The notes under the pieces were generated by a model. It was not told the origin of the DNA, made no database searches, and saw only the letters and a list, made by a program, of their open reading frames with translations. A stretch of DNA of 64,000 bases from Apostichopus japonicus. Taxonomy: Eukaryota > Echinodermata > Holothuroidea > Aspidochirotida > Stichopodidae. Location of the stretch: contig NC_092574.1 in NCBI RefSeq assembly GCF_037975245.1, forward strand, positions 19,995,713 to 20,059,712. The letters are read 5' to 3'. A program made the translations under genes and the position numbers. This document shows positions 37,261 through 49,196 of the stretch, in pieces. Each line of letters begins with the position of its first letter. Within the stretch, counting starts at the first letter, position 1.

Positions 37261-38039
37261 CGAAAAAGTGTCAAGACTGAATGCTGATGTTCATCCGGGT
37301 ACATCTTTACAAATTATAATATATACTTCCATGATCGCATACGGACTCGAAATTCATTCCACATTATTCAACAAAGAAACATTCAACGAGTTCATCCATT
37401 GCATATGTTTTCAGGTTAATATTTAGTATAACTTTGTTTTCATATGGAAAATTTATTTCTACAATTTTTGTAATTGTACTGAAAGGGAAGGGAGGTGGTC
37501 TAGTCGGTGGGTACTTTCTATTTTGAATTCTATGTTGCACTTACGAGAAGTTTTTGAGTAACAGTCTGCACATGGCATGTTTCAGGCATTGAGGCTTACT
37601 GGTTTTGACTCATATTTTAAGGGAGGGGCACGGGGGAAGGGGTCATGGGAGATGGGAGATGGGAGATAGGAGAGGTAGACCGTAGGCCTTTTGAGGCCTA
37701 AAAAACCCATCTTTATTTTAGCCCTGCAAGGAAAACTATAGTGCTATGTGTTACCGTATTCTGTTTTGTTAATATATCTTATCTTATTGTTAGTTCAAGT
37801 GCTTTGTTAAATGCAAATGTGCTTTGTGATAAACAATTTGAAGTTAACGTGTGATTTCAACTTCCAAAACCTCGAGAATTGCATTATCCGTCTTGACATT
37901 AGCTTAATAGACTCATGCAATGCAGAATTGAAATAAGATAAGATATATTGAGGACGTTAAGAAGTAATGAGCTAAAGGCGATGCTATTTTCCATTAATGC
38001 ACAAGATATGCACAGTAGTCACGTGTGTCAAAAAGTTTA

Positions 38040-38210
38040 TATTTGAAATTGTAATCAGCTGGAAAATCCAGAACAGTGAGAAAACTTCCAGCCTCCACCG
38101 GGATTCGAACCCGGGCCTCCTGCTTTATATGCGGACACCCTAACCAGCCTCACCATGGTTGATAGTATGTCCAGAGGTTCGAAACCAGTAAGGAAGGTCG
38201 TCATTTCACT
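38040..38210 (-). mobile_element. tRNA-derived SINE, family 2
   Basis: On the minus strand, a leader TTCCTTACTGGTTTCGAACC precedes a tRNA-like block (GGTTAGGGTGTCCGC) with B-box GGTTCGAATCCCGGTGGAGGC. TTTTCTCACTGTTCTGGATT and TTTCCAGCTGATTAC follow. The order matches the copy at 48925-49100. Confidence 0.75.
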
Positions 38211-38293
38211 ATTGAGTATTATGGCTATATTTTTTGTACTTTTCGAATTGCATCAAAATGCAACAATGTAAACAAATATTATTTCCTCTGTGG

Positions 38294-38296
<3 letters not shown>

Positions 38297-38329
<33 letters not shown>
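38297..38329. repeat. (AT)n microsatellite
   Basis: About 16 AT units. Confidence 0.95.
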
Positions 38330-38332
<3 letters not shown>

Positions 38333-38356
38333 TAGACTTTTCATTAGACTGCCAAG

Positions 38357-38396
38357 TATTGCTGACGAAGGTCCAAGGGGACCGTAAACTCCAATA
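38357..38396 (+). ncRNA. Hammerhead-core-like hairpin (degenerate)
   Basis: CTGACGA at 38362-38368 is followed by a perfect 5-bp stem GGTCC-AAGG-GGACC (38370-38383) and then GTAAAC. The hammerhead ribozyme core would be CTGANGA, stem II, GAAA, so the T at 38385 breaks the consensus. The flanks TATTG (38357-38361) and CAATA (38392-38396) are complementary. Such motifs occur in retroelement repeats. Activity is unproven and unlikely as written. Confidence 0.3.
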
Positions 38397-40200
38397 TATT
38401 TTCTAAAACATTACTCCTTATTTGTCAATTATATGAGTCATATCTTATTTGTTATGAGCTATAATGTGATTTTCCCCCACATTTCAAATTGAGCAAATGG
38501 TATGTTTCTGTGCCCCTCACTCTTTGTTTTCAACTACGGATGCTCATGGCATTCAGCTGGATCCCTTGTACTTAGAAGAAAGGAGTACAAAGCAATCAAA
38601 TGGTCACCTCTTCTTTCTTTTACCTCGATAATACGTCTAACTTTTCGGCATATTTTGAGATTATCTTGACTTGTTTAAGAAAACATTTCGAAGGAACACT
38701 GCCACAGCTTGAGAAAATATAGAAATGTGGACATGATGTAGTAGGAATTTGTCGAACATTGTCAATGTTCCATCAAGGCTACCATAGTTTCCACAGACTG
38801 TTCTTACCCCACCGATTGTCCCCCCCCCAATACCCCACCGCACACCCAGTCCTATCACATACTGATAGCTTTATTCACCACTGGATGTGATGGTGATATG
38901 TATCACGTATTGCGGCTTGCCATCAGGATTATCAGCGGGAGAGTTGCAATCTCTCAACTTTATTTTGTTGTTTAGGGCGGTTGCCAAGGTTACCACAAGA
39001 ATTGCCAGTGCAGCTAAATTTTGTAGGCCCCGAATTATTCCGCACGGAATACATATCCACTTGCTTAATTAACAACAAAATGTCGCAAACAATGTGAGTC
39101 TACTCATTTACATTCATTTCGAAGATTAAAGTAACGAACTGTCTTGGGGAAAAAACAAACTATAGCAAATGCATGATAACATATTGTTCTATCCCTTAAA
39201 ATTGCAGACTAAACTAAGGATGTTTCAAATTTTGTTGATTAAATTTAAGTTATTCACTGTCAATTGATCCACATCCAGTAGTTTACAAATAAATGAGTGA
39301 TACCACAATGGCATAGAGTCAAATTTGAATTAGGAAAGCGAGTAGGGAGAGGGGTAGAAAATACCACTATACCGCCATACTTAATATTACAATAAGAAAG
39401 TAACGATATATGTACTATGAAATGTTTGATATGCATCCAAACGGTACCTCAAATATCTAAATATTTATACATAATATATGTAAGGTATATTGACATGTCA
39501 CATACAATAATTAACATGTCAATAGACGAGTATAAACACAATATGAGATATTTATCTCAATGTCTCAATATCTAACGTCATCTTAAAGAGCTCCTTAGCA
39601 TCGCGTTGACGTGTTAAATTGTATCATCGTATTCCCCTTGGTAAGTAAAGTTCCCCCGCCCCGCACCACACTCACACCCTGTGAAACCTTTCACATGCAA
39701 ATGACTTGCGTAATTCAGTGCGAGATTAATGCAATGAAACTTGTAATCCTAGGAATCCTATGCTTGACGCCAACTATATTGACTGACAGATAACATTGTC
39801 ACTCTCATCAGCTTTCGAACTCTTGCTTTTGGGTAAAAAAGACAATGAAAACCTAGCGGAAACTCACGCATACACACACACACACACCCACACACACACA
39901 CACTTATCCGCCTGCGTGACTACATATAGGTTACGATTATCATCAAACCAAAAAGTGGATTGTTAAATTACAGTATTAGTATTACCAGTACTTTGCATAG
40001 GAGTGTCACGTGTCTGCTGCTAAAAGACATTCTGATTTGTAAAACATTCGAGATCGGCTTAAAGTCTGTGTTTAGCAGTGTAACGAGAAGTGTAACGATA
40101 CTAGTACGTTGAGACATGGACAAACTGCCTGTTTTGAGAATGTCGTTAATATCATCGAGGAGGTCTTCGCCCAAACTATCTAGAAAAAGAGGAATCAAAT
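38397..40200. other. Gene-free stretch
   Basis: No supported gene. It contains a short (CA)n at about 39876-39903 and a C-run near 38820. Confidence 0.45.
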
Positions 40201-40249
40201 TAATATGGCAGAACGTCGATACCCGGGGACCTGTTATTGCAGTTATTGT

Positions 40250-40318
40250 GATGTTGGTTTAGAGGCATGATCCTCGTTTAGTATGCGCGAGATCCCGGGT
40301 TCGATACCCCGTCAACTT
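40250..40318 (+). pseudogene. tRNA-Pro-like pseudogene or SINE head
   Basis: GTTGGTTTAGAGGCATGATC, then CTCGTTTAGTATGCGCGAG, then B-box GGTTCGATACCCC resemble a proline tRNA (D-arm, anticodon arm and T-arm in order). The anticodon loop is enlarged and no convincing acceptor stem pairs across the ends. A (CTTTT)n pyrimidine tail follows. It is either a SINE head or a decayed tRNA copy. Confidence 0.4.
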
Positions 40319-40436
40319 TTTTCTTTTCTTTTCTTGTTTTTCTCGCGTAGAAATATTTCGATTTGCACGATTGTGGAACATGCAGCATTTGAAACTGTTG
40401 TATTCTAACTAGTTAATATGTATAATTTGTTTTCAT

Positions 40437-40830
40437 ATTTTCACTGTCAATAAATAGGTATTACCGACAGTCTATAGGCAATTGCAGTGATTACGTCATC
40501 TATTTCTCGTGTCGACGCTATCTAGTCGCATTGAGCAGGTGTATTACGTGTAAATGGTGTCTCGAAACTACGTGTTAAGGGTAAATGCCCCGTCGCGTTG
40601 CACTTTATTCCTTCATGCCCAAGGAGGGTCGAGTAAGCATTATTACATGTTGATTGCGTCTATAAGGGACAACATAGTCACTGATTTCGGGGATAATAAT
40701 TAAATTTGTATCATGAGTTTAAAACATATACTAGGATAACCATTTCCACGGTCTATAAAGAGCTATTACCGATCGGCTATAGGCAATTGCGGTGATTACG
40801 TCATCTATTTCTCGTGTGGTATACCGATAG
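40437..40830. repeat. Unclassified ~300-bp repeat, second locus
   Basis: The TATAGGCAATTGC(A/G)GTGATTACGTCATC block occurs at about 40473 and 40776. Between them lies the TTCATGCCCAAGGAGGGTCG ... GCATTATTACATGTTGATTG block. Both are shared with 9985-10423 and again arranged in tandem. Confidence 0.65.
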
Positions 40831-41789
40831 GTATTACCTATTAGCTGGATTTTTGTACGCAATATGGCAAATCCATAAACCATGTATGAAAAGTATCCTT
40901 GATATCTGCTATGATAAATCATGTTTTAACGGTTTCCAGGCCTCGTCACTGAAATGTTTTTAAAAGTACTCGCTATTTGGCGACCGTGACTAAAATTTAA
41001 ACGCAATACTCACTCGCCACTATGACTGCCTTCCAAATCGCAATAGTACAGACCGTATACAACTGCGTAATTGCAAATTGGAAAATTATGTTTCTGCGCA
41101 GTATGAAATTTAACCTTTTTTCCACCAAAAGTATAAGTTATGAACAAAGTAAAACATGTCACGGAATCGTAAATAAGCAGCTAGGTCTATTGTACTGTTT
41201 CAAAGAAATAAACATAAAACATCTGCAAAAATTCCGAGGAAGATAGCTTGGCTTCTGGTACATTGGGGCTCCTCTAGAATTAGGAATATAATATACAATA
41301 TAGCTAGGTGTACTCACGTCCAAAACCTATATAGTACATCACTGCTACTTTGAACCGCTACTCGATTAGCGCGGTTGGTACATTTTCCCAATTATTTATC
41401 TTGTCTTTTAGCTGCAGATTGGTGTGCGAAAAATATCGATATTACTCCATTACACTGCCTAAATCAAAGCGATCTTTTAATTATGACTGATGGCATGTAA
41501 TATGTCCTAGAAACAAATTAAGAATATTTTTGACCAGCTTCAGTACAGGTATTCTGACACGAAACATTTAAAAAATGCTTATTGTTAGTAGTCTACCTGC
41601 ATTTATTTTAATAACCAAGCCGTCGTGATATCGACGTTGAATATATATTTTTAATTGGTTGAGAAATGAATATATGAACACAACATATTTATATAAGCCT
41701 TTAAAACACATCATTACGTACTTCGTAAGGTCAAACCGTTCTTCCTATAAATTGTTATTTTACATTTTAAATGATGCTTTCGCTGTATG

Positions 41790-42545
41790 TTTGTAATTTT
41801 AATTTTTTAATTTTTTTTTACCACGCTTGGTATCTTTGTTGGTAACATTCTTGTGTCAATTTGTACATATTTGAATATAATAAGGTCAAAGACCTTTAAC
41901 AAGTAGTGATAAGTACATATAAAAACAATGACAATGATGCATCGTAATTAACTGAACAATATAGTGCAATTACTAAATGAGTCTTTTAACTGCTCGTAAG
42001 AAATAAAAGATTTGCCTCTTTGCTTGAGTTCATTCTCAAGTTTGATTGCAAATTTTAACTTATATAAAAAATCCCTACATCTCATTTCCGTGTTTTTAAT
42101 TTTTTTTACTGAAGATGAAGTACTTTAGATGAAATATTAAGAAATTATATGGGTGATACACAGAAAATGATACCCGAAGCATATGTCATTCTTTGTAAAT
42201 ATAAACTGACTGCCAAAAATAGCTTGCTCCACATCTAAAATGAAGTTCGATATAATAGGGCAATCCCAAAACAGATGTAACCGGGTCTCATCATAGCGAC
42301 CACAAAAGTGACATCAATTTGCCCTATTTTATGGCGGTAGTGGTTTGTTCCAATAATGCGATGGAGGAAGCGAAATTGGAAATATTGCATCTTGGAATCT
42401 CTGACAGAATGAAACGGGGCTTGTATGTTTGTAAATGCTCCATGGAGTTTGTGTACAATCTCCGCACATGAAAACTTCCCGTACATAATGCACGTGCAGA
42501 TAGCTACCCATTCTATACAGTTAATTCGCACTGAGATCTGTCATT
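41790..42545 (-). pseudogene. Tx1/L1-like LINE C-terminus and 3' UTR
   Basis: The minus strand, split over frames, reads MQYFQFRFLHRIIGTNHY, then CHFCGRYDETRLHLFWDCP (a C-x2-C...H...C cluster typical of L1/Tx1 ORF2 ends), then EMRCRDFLYKLKFAIKLENE and a final stop at 41948-41950. The 3' UTR ends in A-rich sequence near 41800. At least two frameshifts make it dead. The 5' border is uncertain. Confidence 0.65.
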
Positions 42546-42918
42546 GATAAAAATCTGACAAGGCGATAGTTAATTTTCATAAAACGGCGCCTAGCCATTA
42601 CCCCAGCACAATTACATCACAACCTGAAGTTATTATTTGGCAACTTTGTACGCGAGAATTTTATTTGATTCAAAGGATGCCCATAAGCTCTTTTCCAATT
42701 GCCAACGGCCTCCTATTCGTATGGGGCGTAACGCCCATGTTATCTGATAGGCTGGTCGGTAGATACGATAGCTTATAAAACAAGGTTTTCACAATTTGGC
42801 GTCTGGTGACTCTAGATGACCTTTGACCTCCATATAAAGCAATATGCTTCTTGTACTGAACGTGTCACAACTACATACTAAATATGAGATTTGTCCAAGC
42901 TTCCCTTCTTGAGATTAT

Positions 42919-44110
42919 CAGACATCTAAACAGAATATATAAGTTTTCATATTGCGTTTAAAAATATTAACATTTGGCAAGCATTTCAAATTTGGGGAAG
43001 ACTGTTCCACAACCTGCCTCCAGAAAATTTAAAGGACCTTTTACCATTCCCAGATCTAACAGGAGCAAGTAAAACCTTATTAGAGCAGCTAGATCTAGTT
43101 CTGTACGAATGGCTATCACTCAGTAGAATTGTATTATCAGTAAGGTAATCTGGAGCCAGGCCGTGGACACATCTATACATAAGAATATTCCTGAAATACA
43201 ATGCACGTTGACGGACATATAGCCACTTCAATTCAGCAACAATATCTGTAACATGCACATCCCACACCCAAGGACTAATCAAGCTGCACGATTTTAAATC
43301 CGCTCAACCAATTTGTTCGTCGCCGTAGTCCAAACGGCAGAACAATAATCAATATGGGGTACAATTAGAGCGTTGTACAGAGTATTACGTGTATGCTGGT
43401 CAACACACCAACTAAGTCTTTTTAGAATACCCAGTTTCTGTGACATTTTTGCAGTAATTTTGTCAATATGTTTTTCCCATTTAAAACGGGTCGAACCACA
43501 TTCCAAGGTATTTGAATATTTTCAAGAATATCATTATCAAGCTTTACATTGAGGGGATTAACATTTTTTATAATTTGAGAAGAGACAAATGTCATAACCT
43601 TGGTTTTAGAAGCATTAAGTGTCAGCTTATTAGTGTTCATCCAATCAGAAACAGCTTCCAGATCCAAAATTATGACCCTCTCAATATCTAATTCGTTTTC
43701 TGAACCATACATGATAGCAGTATCATCGGCATAAAGTAACACCTTACAATTCGAAACTGTAGTAGGAAGGTCATTAATAAAGTGGACCTAATATGAATCC
43801 CTGGGGTGCACCAATTGTAACAGGTCTTGCATCAGATTTAACCCCATCAATAATAGAAGTTTGTTCTCTATTTGACAAATAATTAGAGAACCAGGCCAGC
43901 TCATTATCCCGTATCCCATAATAAGATCATTTATGCAGAAGAATCTCATGGTTGACTGTATCAACTGCCTTTTTTAGGTCCAAAAACACAGCACCAATGA
44001 TCTGACCCTTGTCCATATTATCAAGAATGTATAGTCAGTAAGGCCAATAATAGCAACATGGGTAGAATGTCGTTGTCAGAATCCAGATTGGGCTGAACTC
44101 ATGTTTACAA
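42919..44110 (-). pseudogene. Degenerate LINE reverse transcriptase with YADD motif
   Basis: In order on the minus strand: SAQSGF and HSTHVAIIGL; GAVFLDLKKAVDTVNHEILL; WFSNYLSNREQTSI; GAPQGFILGP; LLYADDTAIMYGSENELD (catalytic YADD, about 43735); FKWEKHIDKITAKMSQKLGI; ALIVPHIDYCSAVW; and a C-terminal GRLWNSLPQ continuing in another frame to a stop at 42919-42921. RT motifs are present in the right order but spread over several frames, so it is an inactive CR1/L2/Jockey-type copy. The endonuclease domain was not seen. Confidence 0.8.
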
Positions 44111-44935
44111 GCAAGACGTGACACAGACACACAGACACACCCACCCTCACACTCTCGCATTAAGCCTTTAATCTACTTAACGATGTTATTGCAGAAACCT
44201 GACAGTTGGTTTAACATTCAATGGACCATGAAAGCTGATCCAAACGAGACCTTAATTAGAAAATCAAGACACCTCAAAGTTTAAATGATCAATCCATGTA
44301 GTGAATTATTTATCCTTCAGAAATAGAGTGACCGTTTGGCAGAATTTTAAATCTTGATGCATTACCCCACGACTAGAAAGCTCTTGAGTGCCTGCATAGT
44401 TTCTATACCTTTCCGGTTCTAAGTTAATCAGCTTTACAAATATACAATATGTCATAGAATGCTCCCTTTCGGGCTTTTGTTAAGCCCAGTCAAGAATCAT
44501 GCTAAAAAACCAGTACAAAATATTTAAGGACGTGTTTATACAATGGCGTGCACAGGACTTTAAAGGTAGGGATTGATGAAGGGCAAGTTCGAAAGACCAG
44601 CGACTGATTTATGTAAGAGCTGAACCTATATATATACTCTTGATTTTTGGGTGAGGTTGATAAGGTGGTGTACACACATAACGATGGTCTAACATTTCAC
44701 GGCTGAATGTAAAACATATCCCGACTAAACCATTTCCGCGGACTAACGATTGAAGGTGGATGCTATGGCCATCGCAGCCCCCCCCCCCCCCACACCCCTT
44801 TTCATATATGCTCTGCGAACACCACTGATGTTAAAAGCGCCTATAAAGTAGCAGCCAAGATTCCAAGTATTACGCTAAAAGGAATACGCAACATTGAATT
44901 TTCAACCATTTATTCTCTATTCCAGAGGTGCCAAA
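44111..44935. other. Gene-free stretch between LINE copies
   Basis: No gene. CAATGGCGTGCACAGG (44545 region) and a CACCACTG near 44822, with a C-run between, look like worn hAT ends, but no matching target duplication was found. Confidence 0.35.
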
Positions 44936-45002
44936 TATCTCAAAATAAACTTTTGATTATAATACAGTGTTACATAAAGTGTAGTAGTAAGTTGAGTCTC
45001 GT

Positions 45003-45960
45003 CTATCCGACATGCTCAGTGATTAACCTCCGCCACGTATCACGATCTTGCGCAAGGTTTATTGCTTCTTCGAAATTGTTAATATTAATGTCCTTGAATT
45101 GCGATTTTATTTTTCCAAGCAATGTAGTCACGGGTCTTCCAACTGGTTTAGCAGTATGTCTCAGTGCTTCTCTTAAAGCAACCTTTGCTGGAGCGTCCTC
45201 TTGGAGTCTTGCTACATGACCGAAAAATCTCAATCTTCTATGTGCGACTATCGATGACCAAGGTGTTTGGTTGGTTTCGTTGTAGAGCTCATCATTTGAT
45301 AACCAATTATTATTGGTCCATCTAATGTTGAGAATATTTCGAAGTAGTCTCCTTTGAAAAGTGTCAATTTTGCGATCAAGATCCTTCGTTGTGCCCCACA
45401 GTTCGCAATTGTACAAAAAAATACTCTTTAATAAAGTCTCAAAGATCCTAAGCTTAATTTTCCGGCTTATGTTTTTGCTTTTAAAAATGCTTGACAGTGT
45501 GTTGAAAGCACCGTTGGTTATACCAATTCTTCTGTTAATGTCTTCTTCGGTCCCCAGCAAGCTTCCAACATATTTACATTTCTTCCAACTGTCATTTCCT
45601 TTTCTTGTGATTGTAAATTTCTCAGTTTTTGTGCAATTGATTTTCAGATTTCTTACTGCCAGTTTGTCAGAGACTCGTTTTTCGATGTCTTGCAGTGTAT
45701 GCTGACCAGTTGATGCCCAAGAGATATCATCAGCGTATTGTTGGTCTACTGTGAAAAAAGAATTAGTGGTGGTAGTGCTGTAATCATGATCAACTAACTG
45801 CGATGGCAGGATAACTGCATCGATATCATTATCATCTGATTTCATAGAGTTGGCTAGATAAGTTATAAAAAATAGTGCACTTGCACTATCTCCTTGTGGT
45901 GAACCAATGTTAGTGTTACATAAAGTGTCCTCTTCTATAAATAACACGCGCAAATATCTA
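45003..45960 (-). CDS. LINE reverse-transcriptase C-terminal half, open frame ~316 aa
   Basis: An uninterrupted minus-strand frame starts inside the palm with NIGSPQGDSASALFFI (motif B-like, GxPQGD). It continues with QQYADDISWAS (catalytic YADD), YVGSLLGTEEDINRRI, LLKSIFLYNCELWGTT (thumb), FQRRLLRNILNIRW, RRLRFFGHVARLQEDAPAK and ends DRDTWRRLITEHVG, stop at 45003. This is a non-LTR retrotransposon ORF2 whose endonuclease and N-terminal RT motifs are missing; an in-frame stop sits just upstream, near 45975. There is no native start: the first codon in this frame is TTG. It is a different lineage from the RT at 42919-44110. The lack of frameshifts suggests a young insertion. The 3' UTR probably extends to about 44935. 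Confidence 0.8.
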
Positions 45961-46189
45961 AAATGTAATCAAAATTATGGAACGCCAAAAAAGACAGAGA
46001 TCGCGTTAAATTTCCCCTTACAAAAGAGGTACTACTATCTCGCTATAGCGGCACCTTCGTCATCTTGACCTGTTTAGCGTTTTCCGTGCCGCGGTTCCAA
46101 AGGCGCATCGATTCCGAGCTTTATAGCTGTAGGACTCATCTCAATCTTACCAGGAAAATAAACATTTATGAAATACATAAATATACCAG

Positions 46190-46652
46190 CAGGCATGTGC
46201 TCACGCTGGGCGGCACTGGGCGGCCCCGCCCAGCACTGTCTTAAAAATTGTGAATCCCGCCCAGCACTATTTGCATCTAAAATCCCGACATTCCTAACAA
46301 TATATTCAACATAAATTTGGCCTAGCCTATGCCAAAATCATACAGACTAATAATGCATCAGTTATGCATGCGAGAAACATTACTTACGGCTCTCAATCGG
46401 TCCCTTGTAAAATCTCTTTGAATCAAACTAATAACTGTTACCAGGTACGTACGTAATATATTTCGCCAAAAAAAAAAATGTAACTTGTTCGCAAAACTAG
46501 TACTTGTGTATGTGTTTAAAAAGCTACACAAGTGCCAGCATTTGGCATCTGAGCACCTTCAAGAATCGAAAAAAGGGGGACACCCCCTCCCCATTAGACC
46601 CCTCCCCCAGGACGGTATACCCGGCACTCAGGAAATCCTGGGCACATCCCTG
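46190..46652. mobile_element. hAT-like MITE
   Basis: It starts CAGGCATGTGCTCACG and ends GGATTTCC-complement ...CTGGGCACATCCCTG, so the ends are inverted repeats with about 13 of 16 positions matching. The flanks TATACCAG (46182-46189) and TAT-CCAG (46653-46659) fit an 8-bp target duplication with one base lost. The subterminal regions hold GGGCGGCACTGGGCGG and CCCGGCACTCAGG. At 463 bp it has no transposase. Confidence 0.65.
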
Positions 46653-46659
46653 TATCCAG

Positions 46660-48824
46660 TATCGCATCGCAAACTCGTATGCAAAATAGAAAAATTGCTA
46701 TGCAAGTCCAAAGATTTATAGCACTCTATTGCACTTATAGCACTTTATTTACACATGAATCATAGTATTTTACAAGACACAAAATACAGTGACTTCAAAA
46801 CTGCTTCACAGAATTTAAACACATACACTACATTAAATTATTATGGAACACAAAAACTCTTTTATAATAAATGGCTTATATATGTAGTTACGTTTGATCC
46901 TTACATTATCTTGGTCTTCAAAGCACATGGTTGCAATGCAGTTGGGGATTATGACATGGGTGGGTTACGGTAACTATTTCCGACGTTCGGGACAAGACAT
47001 TTCAGTAGCCTTCGCATTCAACTTGTTCCAACTTTTTCATTTTCGGTCGAGCGCCACAGTCTTAGAAAATCGCGAAAAACCCCAAACAATCCTGACTGTC
47101 ATTGAAATGCTTTTCCATCATAAGTTTGCTTTGAAACCAACTCCGAAGGGAAATCTGGATAAAGCATGGAGTCGACTTTTTATATGTAAATTTGTTTCAA
47201 AATGCTGTGGACTGTTTGAATAATTGAACTTATAACATATTTAAATGTGTGATCAAAATAATTAGGAAACGATAGTGGAAACTGTCCATAATTTTCTAAA
47301 ACCAAAATGCATGGTGCATTTGATGGTATACGTAGTTTGACCTTGTCTGTGATTCGGTGCAGGGGTAATGCGGTAATACGGATAGACATATCGTACCGTT
47401 TATTGTGCTATCGTAAAGTCAAAATCATGAATAATAAAGAGAATGCGGAAAAGAAATAAATAAAGAGATAAAGTATATAATGCACTGTCGTTTCCAAACA
47501 AAGGGTATGTATTATGCATCGCTCTTCGACGCACCAACCTTTTGCCTCTGTTACTCCCCTAGGTCCCCCAGTTCACCCCTCTACCTATTTACCAGATAAT
47601 CAACATTTTCATTTTACCCTTCTCTTTTTAGAGACGAGTGCTCACGGTTTGTTTTCATGTAATAGAAAATTGCGCATGATAAAATTAAACCTTATGAAAC
47701 ATTCATGGTTTTTCTTCACCGTAAAACTTGATATTCTTGGTGTAAGCAGAGAACTACGCGTTCCAAGCATTCACTTCCTCCTTTCCCAAATTGAAGAAAG
47801 ATAAATCAAACATAAATAACAGAGAACATTGCAACTCTAGAATACAAAATTCGTGACACTTGCCAATAAATGAAAGAGCTAAAAAGATTACCTGGTTAAA
47901 AACAAGTTCTGAATGGCATCTTTGTGAGTTACAACACAAATTTAAATTAGTGAAATATAGAATGCAACTCCATTTTGAAACAAAACTCTCTACAAAGTTT
48001 AAGGGTAAGACGAGATGTTTTTATGTATGAGATCATGTGGCAAATACGCCATACGAAGAGGGGCGGGCGGGGATTGGAGGGTGGGGGGGGGGGGGTAGAA
48101 GGTAAATTAGGTAAATTGGGTAAATAGTATAGATGGCGCTATCACTTTTTTCACCAACATCCTTTGTGTTTGGTCACTCGAGAACGTTGCTTCATTGAAC
48201 CACTGTCAACTTACGTAACCAACCAACTGGTAATTAAATGGAGATCGCAAAGATTTTTTGTGTGCTATCAAGTTTCACTTGAGAAATTTCTATCCCATTT
48301 CACCTTGAATAAAATATCAAACAAACAACAAACAAACAAGGAATTCAATTTTATTAAAATGTAAATTGAATGAAACAACCTTTTAAGTTTCCCTTACGTG
48401 TGAAAATTCACCCTGCTTTTATCACGTGCATGAGGCCCGACTTTATACATCTGTTCGGTTTGATAGCTATTCAAAGCATCATATTTTAAGTTGAGAGGTA
48501 TGTGTATTGTGTTTCATACCATAATAACCCATACAGCTTGCATCCTCATGTAAATTATATGAAATATTATCGGGATCAAATTTAAGGCAGGCTGAAAATA
48601 GACATTTATAAGTTAAAATGTTACGTTGTCATGTAATGTTTTTCCGATGACATGGATTTGCGTTTGCAAATAACATAGAAAACGGAAAATGAAACATTTT
48701 CAATCTAAAGATCGATCAATAATTTATTCGCAAATTTTTGGATCGATAATTCAGCAACAAACTTGATTATTCAATGCATCGATTTAAGGTAGCTTTTCCG
48801 GCTTTAGGATTCACAAATGATTTT
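46660..48824. other. Gene-free stretch
   Basis: No supported gene or element. A 14-G run lies near 48083. Confidence 0.45.
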
Positions 48825-48888
48825 CGAGTTGGATAGCATCATGTTTGATCTCTAGAGTAGGGCAAAATATGTCACCAAAAACAGAACT
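48825..48888 (+). repeat. Dispersed ~60-bp block, copy 1
   Basis: CGAGTTGGATAGCATCATG, then TTTGATCTCTAGAGTAGGGC and CACCAAAAACAGAA closely match 57293-57352. Confidence 0.6.
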
Positions 48889-48924
48889 GGTATTGTTCGA
48901 TACAGGTGACAGGCGCCTACAGTG

Positions 48925-49135
48925 GAATTACGATCTTCCTTACCGGTTTCGGGCCTCTGGACGTGCAGTCAGCGTCCATAGCCTAGTGGTTAGGGTGTCC
49001 GCGTGCGGAGCGGGGGGCCCGTGGTTCGAGTCCCGGTGGAGGCTGAAAGTTTTTTCACTGTTCTTGATTTTCCAACTCATTACGATTTTCATTTATATAT
49101 ATTCATTTGCCTTTGTCGTTTACCTCCATTGCATT

Positions 49136-49137
<2 letters not shown>
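48925..49137 (+). mobile_element. tRNA-derived SINE, family 2
   Basis: The leader ATCTTCCTTACCGGTTTCGG precedes a tRNA-like block: A-box TAGCCTAGTGGTTAGGG, B-box GGTTCGAGTCCCGGTGGAGGC. Then come TTTTTTCACTGTTCTTGATT and TTTCCAACTCATTACG. It has the same plan as the minus copy at 38040-38210. It abuts a (TA)n tract. Confidence 0.8.

Positions 49138-49195
<58 letters not shown>
49138..49195. repeat. (AT)n microsatellite
   Basis: About 28 AT units directly downstream of the SINE. Confidence 0.95.

Positions 49196-49196
<1 letters not shown>

Noticed and set aside
44545-44830. hAT-like MITE
   Set aside because: The possible ends CAATGGCGTGCACAGG and CACCACTG do not match well as inverted repeats and no 8-bp target duplication was seen.
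45361-45705. Plus-strand 114-aa frame
   Set aside because: It is the antisense shadow of the LINE reverse-transcriptase frame on the minus strand.
46894-47223. 109-aa plus-strand frame
   Set aside because: No recognisable motif, no splice context and typical AT-rich composition; treated as chance.
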